Shown here piece after piece: positions 14,301 through 24,293 of a DNA stretch of 64,000 nucleotides. The stretch is from positions 261,769 to 325,768 of the forward strand of contig SCFE01000031.1 of the NCBI GenBank assembly GCA_004352715.1. Reading direction: 5' to 3'. The position numbers and the translations under genes are program-made. The notes below the pieces were generated by a model. That model worked only from the letters and a program-made list of their open reading frames with translations, ran no database searches and had not been told where the DNA came from. This stretch comes from Hofstenia miamia. Its lineage: Eukaryota; Xenacoelomorpha; Acoela. Each line of letters opens with the position of its first letter. The stretch's first letter is position 1.

Positions 14301-15595
14301 ATTTGAACGTGGCGAACAATAAATGATCCAATAAAGTTTATATTAATATCAAATACATAAGCAGCTATAAGCAATTCAACTGCGTATCGACTCTTTGATT
14401 TTGGGGAAGAGAAAGAAATCGCAAGGAGCAAGGTCGGGAGAATACGGCGGATGAGGCACGATCTCCCACTCTTGTTGATTCAAGTAATCTTGCACAATTA
14501 GGCATCGATGTGCTGGAGCATTGTCATGATGGAAAACAATGCGTTGATTTTTGCGATTTCTCACCAAATTAGGATGCAATGGTCGAACAACCACATCTTT
14601 GTAATAACCACCATTGACGTGTTGTACAGGTGGTACAGCATTGTTGAGCAGAATACATTGTGCATAACGTTCGTTGATGACTGTTTTTGCATGAAGAAGA
14701 GGATCCCAACTTCAAATCCACGTTTCGTCACCAGTAATATTTGTCACATAACAATGTGAGTCATAAAGAAATTTGATAATGACGCGAGTGTCATATCTTG
14801 AATAATTGCTTTTAAATGTATTCATCATGGCAAGAAAAATTATGCAATTAAAAATTCTTGGATGCATGTAATTAAATATATTTCTGTCAATCCATCAAAA
14901 TCACATTAACTTTCAAAATATAAAATAACTGCAAGCATGCATTTAAGCATGCAGGCACACATGTACACCGAAAATTACTTATTGACTTAACCACACATAA
15001 AAAATTTCAAGGTTACATGCAGAGAGGGGGTTATTAAATCAAAAAGCTTTAAACAGACCAATAATAAAGTCTTTAAAATCCCAAAATAAAAACATGTTTA
15101 AAACAGTGTATGTGTTTTTTGTCACCTATCTATTTTGGATGTTTGATTATTAAATGCTTTAATTTTTTTGAGATCCATTTTGTTTAATGATTTTTGAATA
15201 ATGCCAAAGCACACAATTTGGAACTCATTTATCAGTTAAGATTTAAGATGAACGGAAAAGCCCGTGACACCATTTTCGAAAATCAGCATTAAATATGGGA
15301 CATTGCGTACCAATTTTGATTGCACCCAATGTTTACTCAAATATTCCTAGGAACATACTGCAGTTAAACAATTGAAATTCTATGACTTTTCACTAAACAA
15401 AAAAACCTTTCAAATGAAAAAAACTTCAGGTTCAATTTGCATAAAGTATTCTTTTGCGAAAATTTATATTTGTGACTGTTTGGGATCCACATGCACCCCA
15501 ACATCTAGCTGCTGGTTTACAAAAATTACTAATGAAACTATCCACATACATATAATGGAATGTATCTATATGTGATACATACATTATTTAAATAA

Positions 15596-15642
<47 letters not shown>

Positions 15643-15933
15643 CGCTCTGTACGATTTTTGTCGAAAAATAGATACGCCCTGTACACTCGATATAAATAGA
15701 TACGCCTATGTACTACTACTGTAAATATATTATGTGTAAGTCCCAAACTTTTTATAGTCATGATGGAGGTCTAACATCACTGCACACCATGGTACAGCAA
15801 AATTGATTTATGTTAACCCAGCAAGAAAAACTCAGGATACGCTGTGTACTACGGCAGTTTGCCCATTGGATACGCTGTGTACCCTCGTTTGGAAAAATCG
15901 CACGTACACAGCGTATCTTATTTGTATATACCA

Positions 15934-15965
<32 letters not shown>

Positions 15966-18038
15966 TTCAGCTTAGTGGAATTGCCAAAATTTATGTACTT
16001 GCAAATGCAATAAATTTGGAAAGCCCCAGGTAAAAATTCCCATTCCTATGACCAGGGCAGTACAATGCCACTTCGATGCATAACATGCAATGGAAAAGAC
16101 AAAGAATTATGAGTTTTAGTGGAAAACTTTGCAAATGCTTATCTGCAATTTGATCATATTGGCACAATTCGACAAAATCTACTCGAAATTTTTGATGCTG
16201 CAAAAGGAATTCATGGAAGAATATGAGTTCATTCACGGCATTGTAACTCAAATAGTTTAAACTTGTGTTCTTGTTGAGAAAGCGTATCACAGCCAGTTCT
16301 CCTTGTATCTTAAATGCAATAATCCAAAAAAATACCACATATCGAGAAGATTTTGATAGCAATCATATACTTGTTCCAGGAAATAGCTCAAAATGCAAAA
16401 CACGTCGCTGACTATATTGATATACTTGTGAACAATAAACTCATGAATGCCTAAAGCGATCAAATGATGATCATTACACATTTGACAAGGAATTGGAATA
16501 CAAACTTTGTAGTGATTATCAAATGAATTGGTTCATTTTGTTTTACCAACAAAAACGATTTGCACAACTACCACTTTGAATGGTAGACAGCAAACTGAAA
16601 AAATCATTTCTCAAAATATCAACTCTTTTTAAGTGAAATCTCCAGCCAAAATTAATTAATAAGCATGAAACTTTTCCAAATTTATACATTAAAGAACCAA
16701 CCTAACATTACTTAAAATAAGAATAAACATAGAATTTGCAAGAACTTTAAAGTTAAAATTGGTTTCACTTCCATGGGGAATTAATAAATTGCTTACAATT
16801 ACACATGCATATATATATATAGGATTTTTACTGATATTAATTAAAAAATCCTATTTTGGTAGCATTCATAATTTTTCGGCAAAAATTTGAGTTGGGGGTG
16901 CAAATGCAGCACCGTTAAAAGTAACTGCAAATGATCAGGAGACAACAGAATGAAATAAATTCTAATAAGTGAAAAGTAACGGCAGAATTCTAGGTAAGCG
17001 ATGCCTCAATCACTGAACCAGCAAACAAAATCTACGATTAAAACAATGCGACAGAATTAACTTCGAAGCAGTGGTAGCTGATCAATTATATTCGTTTTAA
17101 GCGCTGTGGGTTCGTACAGTTACCCCAGGTTTCGTTCTAAATTACGATCAGAGAAGTTGCAACGTAAATGGTCAAATATGTACTCATGGAATATAGCATG
17201 CGATAATATTTATTAATTCAAATACTTATAATTAAAAAGTAATGCTTGAAAATATAAATTTTGAATATTTTCTACCGAAAATTCTCTATAATTTGCATGT
17301 ATATTCAAATATTCTGGCTTGAATTATGGCAATTTAGAAAAAATCAAGTTATATATTAGATGAGGATAAACAATTGAAGGTGCCAATAACTTAAAAGTTA
17401 AATTCTATATATATATATATATATATACATGTATATAATATAATAACTTCATATTCTCAGTATCCATAAATATTTGTTCAATGCATAAAAATTTAAAAAG
17501 ACCCATTTGAAATATACATTAACAATCAAAATCATGTTTTATTAAATTATGTTTCAATGAGGTAATATACTTGGAGAGAGACTTTTTACTGATATTAATT
17601 TAAAAAATTATATTTTGATAGTATTCATAATCTCTGGCAAAAAATTTGAGTGCATTTGCACCCCATACAGTCATAACATATAATATTTTATTCAGTCACA
17701 AACCGTTCGGACGAATGGATTTTAATTATGTTTGAAACAAATTCAAGAACGATGTTCTATGTAAGCTTAAAAATAATTGGAAGAAATATGTTGAAAATAG
17801 CGTTTTAATCCTGCCACATGTAGAATATAAGTATTATTATACAAATCACCTTCAAAAGAACCATTCTACAAGATGGTTGACCAATTTGAGAGGCAGTGCA
17901 AATGGCCATGGCGTTAGCCTCCGTTACATCTGGATGATTATTTGCTTCTTTAAACCATTCATCAAAAAATTGAAAAGGATCAACGGGATGGCTGTCGGGT
18001 ATATCAGCATTACGGTAATCGATTCGATTATCAGTCAT
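11073..18038 (-). CDS. PNPO: Pyridoxamine/pyridoxine 5'-phosphate oxidase, three exons
   Basis: Makes pyridoxal 5'-phosphate (active vitamin B6) from pyridoxine or pyridoxamine 5'-phosphate using FMN and oxygen; acts as a homodimer in the cytosol. The coding sequence is 18038-17850, 14048-13898, then 11365-11073, 633 nt including the stop, about 210 residues, close to bacterial PNPO and shorter than the human protein. All junctions use GT-AG and their phases agree (0, then 1). Exon 1 holds [10 protein letters not shown] and [10 protein letters not shown]; exon 2 holds the FMN-binding part with [10 protein letters not shown] and RQVRIEG; exon 3 holds [18 protein letters not shown] and the typical terminal RLAP. 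No stop or frameshift is visible, so the gene is probably functional. Start chosen at the ATG opening [10 protein letters not shown]; an acceptor-like ttttag lies 3 nt upstream, so a 5' UTR intron or trans-splicing is possible. Confidence 0.93.
12310..13560 (-). pseudogene. Ty3/gypsy integrase remnant in PNPO intron 2
   Basis: In several frames the minus strand reads as a gypsy integrase: FGLPDHML and RNFESN (13380-13450), then [17 protein letters not shown] (13300-13345, normally TTAYHPQ.NGQTER), HHGDWEMHL and CFAYNQYQ, then [15 protein letters not shown] (12913-12960). The pol tail [13 protein letters not shown] lies at about 12480-12525, separated by an inserted MITE. Stops and frameshifts abound and I saw no LTRs. 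It is an old insertion within the intron. Confidence 0.82.
12534..12816. mobile_element. MITE nested in the gypsy remnant
   Basis: About 283 bp with imperfect inverted ends: GCCTTGTTTACACGATAAAT on the left and the reverse complement GCCTCGTTTACTCGATAAGT on the right. It splits the gypsy pol tail, so it inserted later. Target duplication not resolved and family not assigned. Confidence 0.65.
13898..14048 (-). CDS. PNPO: PNPO exon 2
   Basis: 151 nt between ctttag|AAATATG and TCTG|gttagt. Encodes [18 protein letters not shown] and later [14 protein letters not shown], the FMN-contacting part of the enzyme. Phase 0 at entry and phase 1 at exit, matching both neighbours. Confidence 0.93.
14376..14760 (-). 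pseudogene. mariner transposase remnant in PNPO intron 1
   Basis: C-terminal half of a mariner transposase. TGDETW (first catalytic Asp) lies near 14740 next to an in-frame stop; HHDNAPAHR (second Asp) and [17 protein letters not shown] (third Asp) are spaced by 34 residues, the DD34D signature. The N-terminal half is missing and there is an internal deletion, so it is inactive. It is a different lineage from the mariner at 31.4 kb. Confidence 0.88.
15599..15634. repeat. (TA)n microsatellite
   Basis: Dinucleotide tract on the left side of the GATACGC cluster; a matching tract lies at 15936-15965. Confidence 0.95.
15639..15917. repeat. GATACGC motif cluster with inverted ends, PNPO intron 1
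   Basis: Five direct copies of GATACGCnnTGTAC-like motifs start at 15639, 15671, 15699, 15836 and 15869; one inverted copy (GTACACAGCGTATC) ends at 15917. The outer copies continue as inverted repeats (GTACGATTTTTG on the left, CGATTTTTCC in the same sense on the right). Long (TA)n tracts lie on both sides. It may be a small non-autonomous element; no coding potential. Confidence 0.6.
16823..17675. repeat. Pair of ~90-bp direct repeats 760 bp apart
   Basis: The block TTTTTACTGATATTAATT through GGCAAAAA(A)TTTGAGT occurs at 16823-16895 and 17583-17655. Each is followed by a near-palindromic GC-richer patch, GGGGTGCAAATGCA in the first and TGCATTTGCACCCC in the second. Probably copies of one small repeat. 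Confidence 0.55.
17850..18038 (-). CDS. PNPO: PNPO exon 1
   Basis: Encodes 63 residues from the start Met to Lys63 (SCRMVLLK). The donor follows directly as AAG|gtgatt, phase 0. This segment contains the conserved DP..FF..W..EA and EANAM blocks of the family N-terminus. Confidence 0.93.
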
Positions 18039-18472
18039 TGACTAAAATAACGGAGAATTTTAATAAAAAATGAATTAAATACACAAATTTGGCTATGTGA
18101 GTGCGAAAAATAAGAAAAGAAGTGATATTTAACCCCATGTGGCAAAAATTAAGCAAGCACTATAAATGTTTTTCGTTGTTATCAGTGATACTAAATAGTG
18201 AGGCATTCACTACAAAATCATAATCCAAAAAAAGTTTAAAATTTGTAATAGAAAACGCGTTTTGTATTAAGGTTACACAAGATTATTTTAATCAAGAAAA
18301 TATATGCGAATTATTAAAAAATAATTTGCAATATAGTAAAAAAACTTCTCATTTGGCACTCGTTTAAGTGTAAAGCAAGAGCTATTTTAAAAAATATCAT
18401 CGACATGCTATTGAGTGGGTATTTTTCAAATGGAATAAAGGTTCATGCACATAACTTTAAGACAAACAACAT

Positions 18473-18769
18473 CAGGGCCGTGGCTTGTGGCTAGGGGAGG
18501 ACCAGGGGGCCACGGCCCTCCCTGTTAGGCCACTGTGCCCGTTTCCTCTTGGCATCCTGGAGACAAAACTCCATAGTATTAATTCTAATATTCTGTAACA
18601 AAGTTATAGTGAATATCCTTTAGTTGAAATATATATAATACTAATGCAATTCTATTAAAAAATTCAATGAAAAAGCGTGAAACTATTTCATATGAGTAAA
18701 ACTATAATTAATTTATTGAATTTTGCGGGACCATGCCCCCCTAAATTTCAAATGCAAGCCACTGGCCTG
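18473..18769. mobile_element. Non-autonomous hAT element (MITE)
   Basis: 297 bp bounded by CAGGGCCGTGGCTTG and CAAGCCACTGGCCTG, inverted repeats with CAG/CTG tips typical of hAT elements. It is flanked by an 8-bp target duplication with one mismatch, aacaacat (18465-18472) and aacaacac (18770-18777), as expected for hAT. No open reading frame. Confidence 0.85.
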
Positions 18770-18971
18770 AACAACACACGCTAATTAAGTATGAAGTTAT
18801 TATCAACTTTCAAAATTGCAATTCGCCAAAATTGAATGTCATTAATACCATTTGACTTTTACGGCAGATGCAATGCCTAAATTTCACACTTATTTTAAAG
18901 ATTCAAGGAAGCATATAGGATGAAAATAAACCGCATCGCATTATATATAGTATATAAAAGTACATGTTAGA

Positions 18972-19234
18972 GTAAAATTGTGAAATTAGTAATTTCCTGA
19001 AATCCGTAAAATTCAGTGAATTTGTGAAATTGGTATTTCACTTACCTAACTTCAAAAAACATTAAAAACCAAGATACATCATGCATTTATTGGAGAAATA
19101 CGAATCATAATCCTAGCACTAACCCCAACTCCTCAAACTTAGTTGTTTTATGAAGTTTTTTAAGTGAAATACCTCTTTCACAAATACACTGAAATTTTAG
19201 GGATTTCACGAAGTTCCTAATTACACAATCTTAC
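18972..19234. mobile_element. Foldback MITE of about 260 bp
   Basis: The left arm (18972-19045, GTAAAATTGTGAAATTAG...) and the reverse complement of the right arm (19160-19234, GTAAGATTGTGTAATTAG...) match over about 70 bp with scattered mismatches. Rich in the motif GTGAAAT/ATTTCAC. No coding capacity; family unknown. Confidence 0.72.
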
Positions 19235-20283
19235 TGCAAGGACATCTGCTTACTGCAACATCTACAAGAAAGAGTCAACAATAAAATAGAATCAGTAATA
19301 ACAACACCTCTTAATAAAGTGATATGTAGAAATTGCATACAATTTTAGGACTCTTTTCTGCACCATTATTCGGTGTATGCATTATCGAGATAGGCCTAGT
19401 ACCTCTAATTGCAGCAAACTTCAGACTTCGCAGAATCTGGAACATTTGTAAATACTCCACTTCTGAAAAACAATTTATCTAAGAAAATTCTAAACTTAAT
19501 ATAAAAATATTTGTACATTAAACTAAAACAGACGTCTATGTTGGATATGAGATAATCTTATTTGAGCACGTTAATGATCTTATTAACTGTCCAGCCAAGT
19601 TATTAAAGCAAAAAATTTGTTTCTTTAGAGGAACAATGGATATATTATTTCGAATTTGGCTATAATTCCCCATTCACATAAAGAATATTTACACAAACTA
19701 AGCTACATAAAATAATTATTAAAAATTTCACGATACATTTTAGCGTATAGAAGATATGAGTGGCACACTCTTTAATACTTCATGCTTTTGTATATTTCTT
19801 ATACGTGTGTTACTTCTTCTAATTGACGCAAAGGTAGTTTGAAAATTGAACCTGTTGTTTACAAATAAATCAATTAAAACTAAGTACTTGAGAATTTTAA
19901 AAGTTTACTAGAAACTTGGCAACCTTGATTTGAAAATTTAATGAATTCATTTGATTTTACTTAGTTTAACTCTCTAAAATAGTGTCCACATCCCCTTAAC
20001 GAGCTTACAACTTTCGTCGGTAATATAAGCGAATTTTCACTAGAATTATGCATTTGGTACAAATTAATAGTCCTGATCAAGAACGGGCATCTTCCAGAGA
20101 AAATATATTCAGAAAGTTTAATGCATATCCTCTATAATTAAGAATACGATCTAAGAATAACTGAATTATTATAATTCATAATTAATAATACACTCGAGTG
20201 CAAAAGTGTTTCATAAAATTTAATGCAAACGTTAATTTCCCACCAACGAATTTGAACTGTGTTAAATACTATAATAATACACG
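19235..20283. other. AT-rich spacer between MITEs and the EF-hand-like gene
   Basis: Includes the upstream flank of the plus-strand gene at 20284. No TATA or other promoter element stands out from the AT-rich background. Confidence 0.4.
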
Positions 20284-20379
20284 ATGGAAACAGGGGATAG
20301 AAACATGATCGATGATACGCAGCCGTTCAACGTCTTATCATCGTTTATGCCAGTACTACCTCCAACGACTTATAATATT
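20284..20379 (+). CDS. EF-hand-like gene, exon 1
   Basis: Start codon in acgATGG; 32 codons from METGDRNMID to TTYNI, then donor gtaagt. Phase 0. The following 3.4-kb intron contains a LINE in the opposite orientation. Confidence 0.68.
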
Positions 20380-23300
20380 GTAAGTAATTCAATGTTTACA
20401 CAAATTTTCTAATAAAACTTCCCAGAGTATGTACTTAGAACTACTATACATATACAGTAGAATCCGCTTTTTAAATCCAAATTCAGCGATTGCGTTGCAT
20501 GCGCCCTGCCGATCTCATTGACATATTTGTGATAGAACTAAAAATCATTATTGGATGTTTTTAATAAGCAGAGTGTGGTTATATCCCGCCAACTATTACA
20601 TAGGTAAATTTGTCGCAGTGATAACCTGGTTGCAAAACCGACCAACTTCATTAACAATTGTTGGATAAAGCAGAAATTGTAAAATATAAGAAATAATAAT
20701 AAATAATAATAATCAATGACTTTATTTAGCCGCTGAAGGCATACACAACAAAAAAATAAAAACAAGTCAAGTTTTACGGCAGCGAGGACAGTCACAGGAG
20801 ATGAAATAGGAGCAAATGGAAGAGTAGGCGAAGTCGGAGAAGGGCTCAGCAAAGAGGAAAGCCATCAAAGATTTCTTGAAGCTCGGTGGTGGGGAAAAGA
20901 AATCAATCGCTGTTGGAGGGTTGCGAGTCAAGATGTAATTAGCAGCAGTACAAGCACGATTGAAAAACGAGTGAAGGGTGCGATGTTTCTTTGTACGACG
21001 AATGGAGAAGGTGACAACATCATCAGAGCGAGTGCAGCAGGAATTGGAGAACTTAATGAAATCAAAAGGATCAAGATCCAATTTGCGAGTCAGTAGTCGA
21101 TTGAACAGAAGGAGATCACAGGCATGGAAGTAGAGTGACAGCGGGAGAGTGGAGAATTTCAGCAGAGCGTCTTTATAGTCCAAAGAGGAAATCCATTTGA
21201 AAGCGCGTTTCTGGAAACGTTCCATGGAGTGGAACAAAGCACGAGAAGGCCACCAACAAGGAGACGCGTAGAGAAGAATGGCGCGAGGAATGGACTTGAA
21301 CAAAGAGAGTTTCACAGCGGACGAGGTATTAAAAGGAACATTACGGAAAAGGGCAAATAGCGAGGAATTAGCTTTGCGGAGACGCAAAGACACATGTCCA
21401 GTCCAATTTAAGTTTGCAGCAAGTTGAACTCCAAGATGAGTGTGATGAGGCACAAAGTTCACAGGTAGAGGCAAATCAGTAGGGGGAGCCACAGAAAAGG
21501 AAATACCACATGTCTTGGTAGTGCTAAAATCAAGATGGTTGACAGAGGACCAAGTAGACAAGTGCTCAAGATCAGAAAAAATGTTCGAAGCAAAAGACCA
21601 ACCAAAATCAAAAATCGCAGTGTCGTCAACATACAGCAGGCAAGACGAGTTGAGAACAGAATGAGGGAGGTCGTTAATGGCAACGAGGAAGAAAAGAACA
21701 GCAAACACTGAGCCTTGAGGGGCACCACTAGTAACGGGGACAGGAGAAGAGATAGACGAGTTGATTTTGACACACTGGTGGCGATTGGTCAGGTAAGACT
21801 GGAACAGTTCGATGAAATCCACATCAAAACCAAATAAACGTAACTTGTCAAGCAGAATGGAATGAGGGAGGCGATCAAACGCTTTTGAGATGTCAAGAAA
21901 GATAATACAACCAGGATCATTACTATCAGAGTGAAAGTAGCAGTTTTCGATCAGAGTGAGCAGGTTAGTAATCGTAGAGCGACCAGGAAGGTTGCCATGC
22001 TGAGAAGAAGCGATGAGGTGACGAATTTTTGGGAATACATAACGAAAAACAAGGCGTTCAAAGATGATAGACAGTCGAGATAGAATAGCTATTGGGCGGT
22101 AGGACGTGACCTGCGAGGAGGGAAGCTGATTAGATTTTAACAGCGGAGAAATCCAAGATGTCTTCCAACAGGCGGGATAGCGTTTAGTGGAGCAAATGAA
22201 GGAGTAAAGATGCTTTAAATGGATAGAAAGCTTAATTAAATTGCAGACATTTCAATTTTCGATCGGGTCGATCACATGGTCTCTTCAAAAAATCCATATT
22301 TGAGTGATATTTACTAAAAAAAACCTTCATTCCACCAAGCTTTCAACATATAAATTGTAAGTACTAAGGCACCGGTTATGTTAAGATAGATAACTCATTT
22401 TAACAACGAATTTCAAAAATACGTTGGGTACATTAAAAATACGCTTCGATTGAGTTATAAAATACTATTTGTTATATTTTTGTTTGCGATAGGCAGATTT
22501 TCGAATACAATGAAAAACAAGTATAGAATGAAAATCTAGAATACAGTTACAGTTTAACTGAAAACTGTTGTTTGATATGTAACAGGTTATGGTCTTACGT
22601 ACGTAGTCACTTAAAATAAAAATGAGCAGAAAAATATACACTATATTCTATTAGAATTGAAAGGCAAATGTTGATAAAATTTAAGAGATTATATAAGTGA
22701 TAAGAATGTATTATAATAAGGGATTCAATATAACATTTAGGACATTTTTCGGTATTTCATATTTAATAATTTGAAGGTAGTATTATTTTAGAATTTTTTG
22801 CCGCAATTATAAAATTCTTAAGCTGTTATTCGAAAGATAATTATTTTGGTGGGCTAAGTAATAATAACAGAAAATAAAGTCATTGATTATTATTATTATT
22901 ATTATTATTAAATGTTGCAAGGTCTTTGGAGAATTTATTGCTATCTAACCTCAAGAACCTGAGAATTTTCAATCGAAAAATGTTTCGGATTTCAATCATG
23001 CGGGATTTAATTTTAAAATTTATTACATCAATATAACCAGCACGATTATTAAGGATTATGGAAGTGTTCGAAGCGATGATAAGATTTAGTCCCAGTATAA
23101 AAAAAGTGAAAATCCATATTAGGTTCATGTTGAGTTTCATTTCCCATAAAATTAATTGAATTTGTTGCACTGGAATTGAGCATATTGGGGAAAACTATTG
23201 CTGTCCAATTAATAGTTTCAACTCTATTTGGCTGTAAAGTAATTAAGAAAACACGAAACCTTTGTGCTAGAATGCCACACTCTGATACCAATAATGGACA

Positions 23301-24257
23301 GTAAAATCAGCATCGTGTGAATCGGGCCTTAGGTATTTTTCTTAGTATTTTGTATTATATATCATATTAACTTGCAAAATGTGGGAACATAACCGAAAAA
23401 AGGTTTCCAAATTTTCTTAGACTCAAATTATATAATTTTTAGAAAGTTCACCCAATTGTTGACAAATTCTTAGATTTGCATAAACTATAAAAATCTCGAA
23501 ACACCTCGCTGGGAAATCTATGAACTGTCCAAACGTTTTGTGGTTCTCAATTTTGGCTTGAATAAGCACAGCTTGCGACAAGCAATAGCAATGTAATTAT
23601 GTTTTCCATTATCATCAATCAATTATCAAATACATCAATAAAGAGAATATAATTAACGAATAAATAAGTCAAAAAGCAAATTATGAAAGAAGTAAATGTC
23701 TTGTAGTATTTCATCCATATAAGTTTTTATACTTGAAACTATTGCTTTATCGTACTAACTAACTAATAAATATAATTTCCAGGCACCTCCGCGTCAGCAA
23801 ATGCGTCTTGGATTAAATTACAACAAACTAGAAAAATATGTGATATTTGATATAATTTAAAAGTTATGCACTTCAGGGGAACATACAAAATTTTCACATT
23901 TAAATAAATGAATGTATAATAAAAGATATATCACTATAAAAATCCTAAGCGTATCAATAGATGCCTGAAGACAACTATAGCATGAAATACACCCCAGTAA
24001 CAAATTCAGTTTCGGAATATTCAGATATTTATCAGCCGGAGACTTTTAACCGCTCATTTTCTGACGGCGTCGATGGAAACTATCAAGCAATGCTCAGTGA
24101 CATCTTAGAACGCTCTAACGAGAACAGTTTTCATGTGGAATCTTACAAATCAAAGGTGAGACAAATTCCAAAAATTATTATGACAAATTGCACTTAAAAT
24201 TGATTGCATGTGGCTGTATGTTTTAAAGACTTATACTGCCTTCACGTGCAGCCAGCT

Positions 24258-24293
<36 letters not shown>

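Noticed and set aside
15991-16481. Overlapping minus-strand frames of 123 and 64 codons in PNPO intron 1, and a plus-strand reading [20 protein letters not shown]
   Set aside because: Frames disagree and contain stops. I first suspected a PNPO middle exon, but the true exon is at 13898-14048. May be an old retrotransposon scrap.
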